From Blastobasis lacticolella (lineage: Eukaryota > Arthropoda > Insecta > Lepidoptera > Blastobasidae): DNA of 64,000 nt. Below are positions 22,574 through 33,389 of the stretch, piece after piece (position 1 is the first letter of the stretch; every line of letters begins with the position of its first letter). Where the stretch lies: positions 3,755,057 through 3,819,056 of the forward strand of contig LR990043.1 of the NCBI GenBank assembly GCA_905147135.1, written 5' to 3'. A model generated the notes under the pieces. It was not told where the DNA came from and did not search any database. It worked only from the letters and a program-made list of their open reading frames with translations. The translations under genes were made by a program, and so were the position numbers.

Positions 22574-22780
22574 CCTCCACCCGACCCGAGCCAAGTACCC
22601 CTGGGTCGGATGCGTCGAGAACGAAAACGAGACCAAAGCCGACACGGCTAGCGCCCTCGAGGAGTCCGAGGACCCTTCCCGGCAGCCGCCGCGGGCTCCG
22701 CTCGAGGATGAGGAGTTCCGCACGCACGCCAAGTCCCTGTTCATGGCCGCCGACAATACCATGGTCACGATCGGCGGCGG
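22574..22780 (+). CDS. sky: skywalker/TBC1D24 alternative exon b, TLDc domain (duplicate of a)
   Basis: Acceptor 'ttttacttgcag', donor GTATGT. The exon encodes LHPTRAKYPWVGCVENENET, an acidic and proline-rich insert of about 25 residues (SALEESEDPSRQPPRAP and neighbours), then EFRTHAKSLFMAADNTMVT and IGG. It enters and leaves in the same phases as exon a (1 base in, 2 bases out; 207 nt). It aligns with exon a at both ends (RAKYPWVGCV and LFMAAD..M.TIGGG) and differs in the loop between. This is a tandem exon duplication, most simply used as a mutually exclusive alternative. It changes a surface loop of TLDc. Confidence 0.85.
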
Positions 22781-23140
22781 GTATGTCGGAGTCTGTCGCA
22801 TCATCGCCCGGCCGCCATCGCTCGCGCCCCACCCCCCATTGACATCTAACGCATGACCAGTACACATCACCGATATGTCGTACGACGCGAGCCATTCATT
22901 CACATCCGATCCGCGTCCGGACGAGCGACGCCCATTAATTTCACCGCAACGCGGAATGATACCTAACTACTGACGTGTTCCGTTTCTCCACTCACAAAAA
23001 CGTAACGACTAAAACCATCGGGTTTGTTTTGCTCCATTCTAAAACGTGTGAGACACACTCTGTTATGTTACGACAGTTTTGCACGGCATGTGTGTGGGGT
23101 GTGCGTCGGCGGGATCCACTAACGTCGTCTCGCTTCGCAG

Positions 23141-23282
23141 GGACGGGCAGGCGATCTGGATGGACGAGAACATCCGCTTCGGGAAGACGGACCGCTGCTC
23201 GACGTTCAACAACCCGCCGCTGTGCCCGAGCGGCGACTTCGAGATCCGCGTGCTGGAGGTGTACGGCTTCTCGGGCGCGTAG
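23141..23282 (+). CDS. sky: skywalker/TBC1D24 last coding exon, end of TLDc
   Basis: Acceptor 'tcgcttcgcag'. One base completes Gly, then DGQAIWMDENIRFGKTDRCS, TFNNPPLCPSGDFEIRVLEV and YGFSGA, stop TAG at 23280-23282. G.G.A...D.....G.T..C.TFNN.PLC....F.I...E..GF is the C-terminal TLDc signature. The eight successive exons give about 385 residues in this window; with the missing N-terminus the protein would reach the usual ~560-590. Confidence 0.95.
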
Positions 23283-25960
23283 GCGGGGCCGAGGCGGAGG
23301 CCGAGGCCGAGGCCGGCGCCGCACGAATCTCCCGCGCCCGCGCCCGCACGCCGCACGAGGTCATCAGTAGGTCACATACGACGAATTCCCTCAAAATCAC
23401 CCCGAAAAAATCCCAATCCAAAAAAATCACAGCCATCGTCGGAGGTCCTCGCTAAGTCCAACACGGTCCCAACCCCTAGTGTACCGGCCGATGGCGCAGC
23501 GCCAGTATTTCCGACCGGAAATACTCCGGGGAGAGGAAATTCGAATCCTATGCGACGTATTGATCACCCCTTGCCGTATGAACAGACTGTGTAGTATGTA
23601 TTCCTATATTTATTCGACTCGTTAATCTCTATGTGTGCCCCGTAGTTGCTATCCTATCGATGTTAACACAGCTGTCCGAGAAGACAACGAAAAACGGGGG
23701 AAAGTAGGTTGTTTCGATATTATATTTACTCGTGTTTAGACGTCTGAGTGTAAGTACAAAGTGGATGTTTCTTACCTACTCTTGTTGAATTTTAATACGC
23801 TTATGTGAAGCAATATATGTATCTTGTGGGGCCTAGCCGTGCGACGGGAACGAACTATTCCCAGTTTTGGTGGTGTCGATGCGAACATTCCAGTGAACGA
23901 CGGGACTCGGCGGGGCGGGGGGCGGCCGAGGGGGAATTACGAACTCATTACGTCACATTACACGCGTATAGAATCATTTTTATTTTTTCTATTACTTATT
24001 ATATTGATTGGCACAAAAGTAAATAGGTCCAAGTCGCAACATCAGTATTTGGTATGGTTAGGTAATTAACTTTTATACTCGACACGTCATAGTTAAAGCA
24101 TCACCGTGTTGCTCACAAAATGTACCAAAGATGTTAATTTTTAGATGGATTGTTGCGTTTCGCTGTCGATAGCCGTTTCGCGGGATGCCAAGCAACCAGT
24201 TCATAATAATTATAATAAAGCGCAGTGTCACCCCGGCACACGAGCATTGTACATCGGCGTTGGTGCTCCTGCGAAACACACGGAAGACAGCAGAACGAAA
24301 ATGACGGTGGTCAATGCCGACACTGCCATTCCGACTATTACATAGTATTATTTTTATCCAAGGGCGGAGGTCATGTGCCAAATTCGGACCATATTGAATA
24401 TTACCAACAAAATTCATAATATGTAAAATATTATTGCAAGATGTAGGTATACTTTAGTTTTGTTTAGTCCAAACAGTGTTTTGACGAAATATTTTATTAT
24501 GGATTCGCGGTTGACGTGATTAAGTTTTCATTGTTTCTTTTTTTTTTTTAATGTGTTTATGGAGGATGTAATGTTTTAAGTTGGTTTAGTAATACATTTT
24601 TACAATGCAATTGTATTATTTTCGGTTATTATCGTCACAATGAATACATATCCCTGGTAGTACAAAGGGGTTAGCGTTCATGTCGCTTGCGGCTTTTCTG
24701 GCTACGGTTCTTGTAAATATTTTAATTTTTAGGGTGTCTCCTCTCCGAAGGGCTGCGGAGGCGGCCGAAGCTCAGGCGGACGCGTATTTAGCACTATGTA
24801 TGTGTATGTGGCCTGGTACGCCCCCCGCACGCTTTCCGACAGGGCACACCCTAACGTAGCGAAACTGGGATTTGTCATGGTACTACATAACAATGTAATG
24901 TTAATAAGAAGCCTAAGATTTGTTTTAAATTCAGATTATTTATGTAATTTATTGAGTAGGTAACGACAAGTGGTTCGTTTTATATTATGTGTGTAGGCGC
25001 GTCAGTGCGGGGGCGGCTGGTCGCGCGGTTGTTATGGACCCGTCGGGGGGACGGGATTAAACATGGCCGCCTATTCACTCTCACTCACATTTATTGGTCG
25101 TGAGACCCATGTGTATACGCCATGTTTAATTCTGCCCTTTTCCGGCGCGGCTAGAGTTATTTGCCTTGGAGTAGGCTTGGTTCGTGTGGCTTGGCATCAC
25201 TGCATGCACGGTGTGAGGCAGTCGCCAATACTCGCCGCTACAGGCGCCACTGTTTCATTGTTGATATTTGTTTGGTCGATACTTGTGTTTGTTATACATT
25301 GTTACGGTGATTCTTGTTAATTTTCCATCAAACACAAAATAAAATGTGACACGAAATATTGCAACAAATGAGATGATCGAAAATTTATTAGTTTGTTCGC
25401 CGGTGGCGCCTCTGGTGGTGAATCGTGACACTGCTATGTTCAGTAGTGACACTGGCATAGTTAGGAAGGGCGTGTGCGCAGCGGGTGTGCGGGCGCTCCC
25501 GGTGCCGACACACGCTTGGCAGCGACAGACGGCCGCCCCGACATCTTGCTGTTATTTGTCGTTGATCAGTGTAAAGTCTAGTCTTTATCCTGTTTTTATT
25601 ATTATCTCTAACGATATAATTATAGATTAACTAAATATTTTACGAATTGATATTTAAATAATGTTCGTACGATCCGGTTCGGATCGGTAGGTTCGTCGTT
25701 AGTTAGTTGATAAGTACATTTAAATGTAAAGTATACAGTTATTAATCTCCATTGTCCTTTCAGTATTGTGGTGTACGTTTTTTATGTGCGGAGCATATCA
25801 TATAGAAATGACACGCGGCGCGGACTGCGGCCCGCCTGTTTTGTTACGATGTACTCTTACATTCGAATCGTTTTAGCCGCCCGCGGCGGCGGCGTAAAAC
25901 TCATTTATGGTAATGTAAATGTTGCTTTATAATGTCTACAAAATATATAATCCCATATAA
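23283..25960 (+). other. Probable sky 3' UTR and downstream flank
   Basis: Begins with a GC-rich stretch of GGCCGAGG-type repeats (23,283-23,350). It is mostly non-coding after that, with GC-rich islands at 24,735-24,850 and 25,790-25,900. Candidate AATAAA signals on + are at 24214-24219 and 25338-25343. The true end cannot be set from sequence alone. Open frames over 23,000-23,450 are GC-skew artefacts of the last exon. Confidence 0.45.
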
Positions 25961-27370
25961 GTAGTTTGTTTTCTTTTCTTACTTACTTATCCTAAGATTA
26001 CTTTAACCTTTTCCTTGCAGCTGACGAGTATACTCATCCGTCTGTATTACCTTCCGGATCCGTTTAGGCGGGAACCACTTTGAATTTCGGGATAAATTAT
26101 AGCCCATGACAAAGGCAATTACAATCCACTAAGAACAATGCAAATGTCATCAGTTTTAAAATTGAATCCTTAAGATAATGCATGCTTCGTGGAAAAAGGC
26201 CTTTACTCCAAAATTTCATCAAAATTTGTTCAGTAGTTTTGCGCAAAGGAGTAACGAATATCATCCTTACGAACTTTCCAATTTACCCTATTAGTCAGTA
26301 ACTGTAAAATTCTGTTTGAACTCTGAACTCCCCTTCTATTTATCTACTGCTGATAAGGAGGAAGGTAGGCCAAAGAAGCCTGGATTGACATTGCCCAGTC
26401 GGATGGAGAATCGATGGCTTACGACGCGGACGTGAGGAAAACGGCCAAGTAACCGTTCGTAGAGAATTGATCTGGGTAGCTGTATATAACCGTAACACGG
26501 TGCCTATAGGTCTCGGAAGTCGTCCGGAGACCGTAGAGGAAAGAAAATCTGACATAACCAATCTCCGGGCTCCCAAAGGGAGATATTGGTCAATCTTCCT
26601 TCGCCAACGGTATAAGGTCCTAGGATTAAAACCTTGAAAATCAAGAAGAGGAAGAAATCTATGCCATGTCGGTCTCCTTCTCCAGAGCCGTCAGATAGCC
26701 GTAGAGTTCACTCAACGACGCGTGTTTTGGTCTTGCAGAATGTACGAGCCCATGGTGGAATGGTCTGGTATTAGGGTAGTTAAGTGTCCTAATGTAGTTT
26801 AAGCTACCGGAAAAGGGGAGTGTAGTCCGACAGATTTTCGACGATTCATCATCATCTTGGCGTTATGTCCCAGTTGCGGGCGCAACTGGGCTTCCGTACG
26901 CGAGGGCCCGCCCACCACAGATTTTCGACGATTAATGGCGGGTATTGGGCCCATTTCCGGCACCAATTGTGCTCAATGTGGGATAAATGGGACACAAGTT
27001 GTTCCTGCTGGAGCTGTAGCCGTATTCACAATGGCTCGGAAATCGGATTCGGATACGGAATCGACAAAGGACCCCGCAAAATGTGGTATCAGTTAATTTT
27101 GATGAAATTTTCATATATTATAGAGAGTAAAGCTTCCGTGAAATCTATCGGGATTCTGAATAACAGTTTTCGAATCGACACGGATTCGCCGCTCACGAAT
27201 TTCGTGTCGAATCGTTCGGAAACGGTTTCGAATCATTGTGAATACGGCTACTGGAGAGGCTTGTCTACGGGTCCAAGTTAAGCTTAGCCAGATGGCGAAA
27301 TAAGTATTGGATGAGTAAATAGGTGTCACAAAATAATTAGAAATAGATGTAGGTACATAAATAATTTTTA
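25961..27370. other. Intergenic region between sky and saal1 (convergent genes)
   Basis: Contains a decayed non-LTR tail (26,030-26,310: 'ccgtttaggcgggaaccact ... caaaatttgttcagtagttt'), an unassigned GC-moderate stretch with broken frames (26,340-27,010), and the small inverted-repeat element at 27016-27251. The two host genes face each other tail to tail across it. Confidence 0.6.
27016..27251. mobile_element. MITE-like element with 18-bp perfect terminal repeats
   Basis: GTAGCCGTATTCACAATG at 27016-27033 is exactly reverse-complemented at 27234-27251. The 236-bp unit has no coding content. The flanks share 'tggag' (left 27009-27013, right 27252-27256) with a small offset, so a target duplication is possible but imperfect. 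Confidence 0.65.
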
Positions 27371-28654
27371 TTATGAATCGACATTGTCTTTTAATCTAGT
27401 TCTGTAATTAGCAGCTTTATTTAAAACATTTATGCTTAATTCTTCATCCTTGATAAAGCTCAAAATTATTTCAAAATCTGATCCAATTCTATCAAGTACT
27501 TTTAACAAATCACTCTTTGAACATTGTTGCATATAAACACAAAAGAGTGTGCACAAGGCTGGTTTTATTTTATTACAGAATTCTTGTAATATGTGGCTGT
27601 TGTCTTCCTCAAAGTCTGACCTATTTCCATTTACTATTAATGAATTTACACTTGTCCACATTTTATAGCATGGCATGAAATAAGTCTCCGGGTTACACAA
27701 TTGACCCAGCTGTAAAGTCTCAACAATTGAATTTGTAGATTCAATAATATCCACCAAATCAGAATCTATTTCTTTTAAATGAACCAACTTGTTCTCATAG
27801 TAATTCAGTACATGGCTAATTATTTTTATGGGTTCATCTGTGTTGTTACTATATATTTCTCCAGACTTTTCAAATCCGATTAAGTTCATGAGTATTTGTA
27901 AACATATGCTTAGTATCCTTTCAAGTGCATCTCTCTCACATAATTCTACTTGAGTTATGGAGACCTCTGCAAATGCAGAGCACAGAGATTCTAATGAATC
28001 TGGTGTGATAAAATGTGCAAAGAAATCTGCTCTAGATTTTTCTGTGTTACAATATGAACAGACAGTGTTAAAGTTTTCTAAAGCCGTAATTAGCAGATCT
28101 TTGTGAGAAGAGTTTTTGAGTATGAAATATAGAGATGTAGAATACTCAGCTTCTTTAAATAATTCCATCCATAAAACTAAATCCTCGTCATCGGCTACAA
28201 AGAGGCTGAAGTGTACCAAGCGGAGGACCTGTATAAGTAATAGACTATCATCTGTCTTCAGGTATTCCAATAAAAACATTATAAAATCTCTCAAAGTTAA
28301 AAGTGTATCAACTGCTTCTTTCTGACAACACATATTGCCAATAATGCCAACAATAATTTCGATAATGCGAGGTACTACTATAGACGGCAAGGCGAAACTG
28401 AACAGTTTCAGCACATCGTGTTTTTGAAGGAATAGCACCACATCCCTCTCAGCAGCCATGTCCCAAAGTGTACAGAGATCATCCTCGAAAGCCTTTTCCT
28501 TTATTTCCTCTTTCAATGTGTCTAAATTTGCAAATTTTAGGAGAATTTTGAGAACGAAACGTTCACTGTATGCTGTATCACCGATAACATCACCGGTTAC
28601 GGGTGGTGGATCTCCAGCACATGTTTCAGCAATTTCTAGTTCTTCAGGTTTCAT
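27371..28654 (-). CDS. saal1: SAAL1-like protein (serum amyloid A-like 1 family), 427 aa
   Basis: Single uninterrupted frame. The core resembles SAAL1: ERFVLKILLKFANL, then DLCTLWDMAAERDVVLFLQK, then VPRIIEIIVGIIGNMCCQ, an armadillo-like helical repeat region. An acidic N-terminus (MKPEELEIAETC) precedes it and a less conserved helical C-terminal half follows. The length fits the family (human protein about 470 aa). The family is linked to cell proliferation, but its biochemical activity is poorly defined. The start is supported by an A at -3 ('cacaaaATGa'). No introns are seen, unlike vertebrate SAAL1. The TAA stop overlaps an AATAAA signal (TAATAAA on the - strand), which would give a very short 3' UTR. 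Confidence 0.85.
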   Translation of the reverse strand: MKPEELEIAETCAGDPPPVTGDVIGDTAYSERFVLKILLKFANLDTLKEEIKEKAFEDDLCTLWDMAAERDVVLFLQKHDVLKLFSFALPSIVVPRIIEIIVGIIGNMCCQKEAVDTLLTLRDFIMFLLEYLKTDDSLLLIQVLRLVHFSLFVADDEDLVLWMELFKEAEYSTSLYFILKNSSHKDLLITALENFNTVCSYCNTEKSRADFFAHFITPDSLESLCSAFAEVSITQVELCERDALERILSICLQILMNLIGFEKSGEIYSNNTDEPIKIISHVLNYYENKLVHLKEIDSDLVDIIESTNSIVETLQLGQLCNPETYFMPCYKMWTSVNSLIVNGNRSDFEEDNSHILQEFCNKIKPALCTLFCVYMQQCSKSDLLKVLDRIGSDFEIILSFIKDEELSINVLNKAANYRTRLKDNVDS

Positions 28655-29429
28655 TTTGTGTGGGTTTCTGGGAACTTCAATTATAGCAATAAACTCAAAA
28701 GTCCCTTTTAAACAGTAAAAAGCTTGATTCCTTTCGCATTTATTTTCCCATTCTCAAAATCAAAACACAAAAAGGACGAATCAAAGAGTATAGAATAAAA
28801 TGAAACACTACGTTAACCACAGAAAAAATAATTCGTCAAGTCAACGAACAAAAGCGAAACCATAGAAATGAATTTTTCATAGTCACACTAAGCGCACAAA
28901 TTGTGCTATTACGGTGTGTTATCTATTTGAATTTGGCCCTTTTTTGTGGAAACACATTTTTATGCAAAAATAATAACAGAGTTTAAATATATCGGCCTAG
29001 AGTCTAGATAGCCGACATCATTATAATTGGATCTATCATCACCATTTTAACATCAGGGCCGACTTTTCCAGCGCGGCGCATGAGGGCCCACGGTCCACCA
29101 CGACACAAACTTACAACGTCGTTAGTTTAAAGGCATGGTATTGGTATTCGTGACTTATATAGCAATTCCTTGTGAGTGCTTGATTTCTGGTGTTAATCAA
29201 AACAAGAACATCACAGCGCACAATAATGCGTGCGCGCGCTGTCATTGTTAACTAACCACCGACAAAACAAACAAACAAGGACCAGCTAAAGAGTATCTAA
29301 CCGATAGACATCTTATCACGACCAATAACTCGATGCGCCGTCAAATATATACAGTTAATTTTCATTCTTCGGATGGTACTTGTTAGTACTTATGAACCAA
29401 AGAGATTGAAAAGTTAGCTACATTCATGA
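28655..29429 (-). other. saal1 upstream region
   Basis: AT-rich, with no clear TATA box. Non-coding as far as I can see. It should contain the saal1 promoter, but no motif is strong enough to call. Confidence 0.4.
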
Positions 29430-29432
29430 TTA

Positions 29433-29568
29433 AGCGCGCTCCACATGTTCGCCGAAACTTCCGGCGAAACTTTTGCCACCACATCCCTAATAGACGTGAA
29501 TGTAGAGGGTTGACCAAAGTCCCGGCAAAAGTTTCGCCGGAATTTTCGGCGAACATGTGGAGCGCGCT
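29433..29568. mobile_element. 136-bp MITE with TTA target duplication (Harbinger-type)
   Basis: AGCGCGCTCCACATGTTCGC, continuing CGAAACTTCCGGCGAAACTT, at the left is matched with one or two changes by its reverse complement at the right end. TTA flanks both sides (29430-29432, 29569-29571). A 3-bp TTA duplication is typical of PIF/Harbinger MITEs. Related but longer copies form the foldback at 50,230-51,205. Confidence 0.75.
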
Positions 29569-29599
29569 TTATGTACCTTAGGATTATACCTTGTCTAAA

Positions 29600-29760
29600 A
29601 TAGGATGATAATTTTGACAATTCACAGTAGGGATGGGGTAATGTAAAATCGTTAATGAATCTATTCGATTATCATTCTCATAGAACCTGGAATCGATAGT
29701 TGCATGGTTATTCAGTACATGTTATACAAAATAAACTATTTATTTTCTTTTGAAAAAATT
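29600..29760. repeat. Dispersed repeat shared with 49,970-50,110
   Basis: 'attttgacaattcacagtag', 'ggatggggtaatgtaaaatc', 'ctattcgattatcattctca' and 'acaaaataaactattt' recur almost unchanged at 49,970-50,110, and partly near 50,150-50,185 and 31,085. It is an old dispersed repeat into which other elements have inserted. The following ~290 bp to 30,050 show nothing recognisable. Confidence 0.6.
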
Positions 29761-30055
29761 ATTTATTAATACGACATTAAAAACCCTTCCATAACGACGA
29801 TTTCGACCCGTGCGTATTTTTATTTAATCAGTCAGCCTATTCCGTAGAATACGCGCGAGTCGAAATCGTTGTTGTGGAAGGTATCTTTGGGTGAAATCCA
29901 AACAAGGAATTACAGTTGTAGTTGCAAAAAACAACTTAATTATCAAAATATTAATTTTAAATGTTCGATTATTTTATTTGAATGCCGATTTACGATTGTC
30001 TGTTGTTATTCGTTATTCGTGGCACTTCATTAAAGGGGCGGGGCCTGTCTATAGG

Positions 30056-30223
30056 GGATACTACACGCACGATATTTATCGTGATACACGCAGGATCACG
30101 ATATTTATCGAGTGTGTAGGATCCACGGATTGTGATACGGATCACAAGATTTGTAGAAAAACATAAATCCACGATCGGTATCGACGATACGTATCATGAT
30201 AAATATCGTGTGTGTAGTATTGG
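30056..30223. mobile_element. MITE, 'ggatactacac-cacgatatttatc' family
   Basis: GGATACTACACGCACGATAT at the left pairs with 'atatcgtgtgtgtagtattgg' at the right. Additional internal 'cacgatatttatcgagtgtg' and 'gtgatacggatcaca' palindromes are present. A second copy of the family is at 51,346-51,520. About 170 bp, no coding content. Confidence 0.65.
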
Positions 30224-31099
30224 CCTATGAAGTACGATATTATCCGTAGTACATTTTACCGAAATAAAACATGAAACTTCATGGGTGTGCGCCAAGGACC
30301 ACCAATTAGTAAAGGTGCGCGGATCCGTTATTTTTATATACCATAACAGAACGTTGCTATTATTAAATATTATGTTATTTTTAACGTTATAAATAACACC
30401 CTAATATAATATATCCACCGTATAACGATAATCGTTTTTCAGTTATGTATTATTTCAGTAGATGTGTTTTTGTTTAAGGTGTGTCTCAAATTTGAAACTG
30501 TTGATTTATACGAAAAATATTTTTTGCAATAGTTGCATTCTGATTTTTTAGCATTTTCGTCGACAACGCTAAAATATTGCCAAATTTGTCCAATTCGAAG
30601 CATAATTAATGTATAACAACCATATACTACTTAATAAATCGCAGAAAGAACTTTACTCTTATAGCACACCTGAAGCGACTGAATATATTATCAGTTATAA
30701 TTATAACAGAATGAACAGCGGAAAAAATAACACAACATTCGAATATTAATATCAAAATGTAATTAGATTAATATTATGCCCTATTGCGAATGCAATAGAA
30801 TACAGATTATCCATAGTGATCCATACACGTGCGTTCGTCACTGTTGTATTTACGAGCTGCGCCTGTCGGTAAAACAGACAAATTGTGACGCTAACCTCTG
30901 ACCTCAGTGCAGGTGGTGGTAGTGCGAAACTATGAAACTAGATGGCGTAGTCATCTTGTGTGAAATAGCAGTATATTAGTAGCAGAAAATATTATGTATT
31001 AATATAAGGTGTTATCGGTATATTCTTATACCGTTATAATATATTCGTTATCTAATATAACGAACACCTCTACCAGTTAGTGAGCTGTCAAAATTATCA
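30224..31099. other. Non-coding AT-rich stretch
   Basis: No exon, RNA gene or intact element seen. Long runs are AT-rich. Confidence 0.5.
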
Positions 31100-31107
31100 C
31101 CTATATT

Positions 31108-31962
31108 CATGGACTTACTACCCAAAGGGACTGCGCACTGCTTTGACTAAAACCGGGCAGAGCGAGAGTCACCATCGATAGTCCTGTGTCCCTTTCTAAC
31201 CGTGTAAACACAATGTTATTGGCATAATCACCGTCATTCTAAATTGAAAAGTGTCATGTTTGGTGTTGCCATTATTGGAGAAATATATTTACCGTGAATT
31301 TGGTATTATTATGGGGTAATCCGTACAATCCGAAAAGTAGTTGTCAAAATACCTTTTGATCTACTGAACGTTTCTCCGACAAACGTCGAGTCGACGTAAT
31401 TATCAACCTACGACTTTTTGTTCCACAAAACAGATAAAAGAGTTCGGTAACGATTTATCCTACAACACTAGTTCCTAAAGAGAAGTGATAGTACTCGTTG
31501 ATATCTACATTTCGGGTGACAGCTGTCAAACTTAAAACTGTCATTCAAATTGTAGATCTCAATGAGTACTATTATATTATTAGTATATTACTTTATGAAC
31601 TAGTGTTGTAAGACCAATCGTTTCCGAGTTACAACAGTTCCAAGTTAGACAGCTGCCATCCGAAATGTAGATCTCGACGAGCACTATCATTTCTCTTTAG
31701 GAACTAGTGTTCTAGCACCAATAGTTTAGGAGTTATTGCAGTTTTAAGTTTGACAGCTGTCATTCGAAATGTAGATCAACAAGTACTATAAATTCTTTAT
31801 AGAAACTAGTATTTTAGGACCAATGTTCCATGTAGCAGGGAAACCTTGGGCTGGACCCTGGTGAAAATATGACCTTCAGATTGCACCCGGTCCGACTCTG
31901 CCTGGCCCTGATCGGTAGGTCGGTGTCCGCGCTAAGTAATAGTAAGTAGTAGTAAGTCCATG
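31108..31962 (+). mobile_element. 855-bp DNA element, copy 1, 8-bp target duplication CCTATATT
   Basis: Begins CATGGACTTACTACCCAAAG and ends with 'gtagtaagtccatg'. CCTATATT flanks it exactly on both sides (31100-31107, 31963-31970). The interior contains ~110-bp tandem units with the words 'aactagtgtt.tag.accaat', 'tgacagctgtcat' and 'cgaaatgtagatc'. No protein is encoded. Its left 440 bp is the inverted homologue of the right part of copy 2. An 8-bp duplication points to hAT or P-type transposition; the superfamily is not settled. Confidence 0.75.
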
Positions 31963-31979
31963 CCTATATTAGACAAAGC

Positions 31980-32842
31980 CATGGACTTACTACCCAAAGG
32001 GACTGCGCACTGCTTCGACTAAAACCGGGCAGAGCGAGAGTCACCATCGATAGTCCTGTGTCCCTTTCTAGTGTTGCCACCATTGTTGATGCAAATTCCG
32101 AATTACTTTTATTATTTGGCGCGGACACCGACCTCAGGGCCAAACAGAGCTGGACCGGGTGCAATCTGAAGGTCATGTTTTCACCAGGGTCCAGCCCAAG
32201 CTTACCCTGCTACTCGGAAACTATTGGCCCTAGAACACTAGTTCCTATAGTGAAATGATAGCACTCCTCGAGATCATCATTTCGTATGACAGCTGTCAAA
32301 ATTAAATATTTTACAATTCGGTACCCATTGGTCCTGAAACTCATTCTCTCAAATCATTTCTCTACAGAAACTAGTGTTTTAGGACCAATGGGTTCCGAGT
32401 TACAAAAGATTTAACTTTGACAGCTGTTACCCGAAATGTAGAAATCGACGAGTACTATCACTTCTCTTTAGAAACTATTTAGTGTTGTAGGATAAATCGT
32501 TACCGAACTCTTTTATCTGTTTTGTGGAACAAAAAGTCGTAGGTTATTAAATTTGTCGACTCGACGTTTGTCGGAGAAACGTTCAGTAGAGCAAAAGGTA
32601 TTTTGACAACTACTTTTCGGATTGTACTGATTACCTCATAATAATACCAAATTCACGGTAAATATATTTCTCCAATAATGGCAACACCAAACATGACACT
32701 TGTCAATTTAGGATGACGGTGATTATGCCAATAACATTGTCTTTACACTGTTAGAAAGGGACAAAGGACTATCGATGGTGACTCTCGATCTGACCGGTTT
32801 TAGTCAAAGCAGTGCGCAGTCCCTTTGGGTAGTAAGTCCATG
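31980..32842 (-). mobile_element. 863-bp DNA element, copy 2 (inverted), 8-bp target duplication GACAAAGC
   Basis: Begins CATGGACTTACTACCCAAAG and ends in the reverse complement of the same end, with ~90-bp terminal inverted repeats. GACAAAGC flanks it exactly (31972-31979, 32843-32850). It is the same family as copy 1 in opposite orientation, separated from it by 17 bp of host sequence (CCTATATTAGACAAAGC). Removing both elements restores a plausible uninterrupted target, so these are two independent insertions. Confidence 0.75.
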
Positions 32843-33230
32843 GACAAAGCATAGGAATAAGCTACGCGTCGACTAGCCCGCACCGCAAGAGCCGCACGCG
32901 CCGCACGCGCCGCACGCATCGCATTGAGATATTGCTGACGTTGCTGATGGCATGGCCACACTGGCCGCACCGCACGAACCGCAATTGCGGGCAGGGTTGC
33001 CAACTGTGTGTCATGATTTGGTACTAATAATGACATCTCAAAAAATGCTTAGATGGTAACCCTGATTACTCGTTCTCTGTGCTCTCAAAAAAAAAATTAA
33101 GTCTTTGCTGTATGTCGGTTATAGGATTATCCTCTCTCAAAATGAAAAAGAGAATCAAAAATATACGGTTATCTCTCCAAATTTATCACCAATATCATCA
33201 GTTTATTAACATATCATTTATTATCTTGCA

Positions 33231-33389
33231 ATGGATATTGATGATGATATCATTATTATCGGTTGTTTGTTGGCAGATGAAGAGGAGCGTAAACCTAAAA
33301 AACGTCAAGCATGGGTTCAGACTCAGGTGATTGATTTAATAGAACTAGAAAATGACGCAGTCGATGGGGCAGAATTTTTTTGGCACTAA
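33231..33389 (+). CDS. 52-aa frame of Harbinger-like element, copy A
   Basis: Starts MDIDDDIIIIGCLLADEEER and continues with a basic KPKKRQAWVQTQ stretch, then stops after FFWH. The acidic-then-basic opening with a W resembles the N-terminus of insect Harbinger transposases. The DDE catalytic part is absent. The same frame with the same stop position is kept in copy B (46054-46212), and a broken version lies near 40,714. It is most likely the remnant start of a deleted transposase. Confidence 0.45.
   Translation: MDIDDDIIIIGCLLADEEERKPKKRQAWVQTQVIDLIELENDAVDGAEFFWH

Noticed and set aside
22545..22903. Two long - strand frames opposite sky exon b
   Set aside because: GC-rich coding sequence gives antisense shadows; the + strand frame has TLDc conservation and splice sites.
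22992..23455. Several Arg-rich frames on both strands around the last sky exon
   Set aside because: Artefacts of GC-rich exon and 3' UTR sequence; only the frame ending at TAG 23280 fits TLDc.
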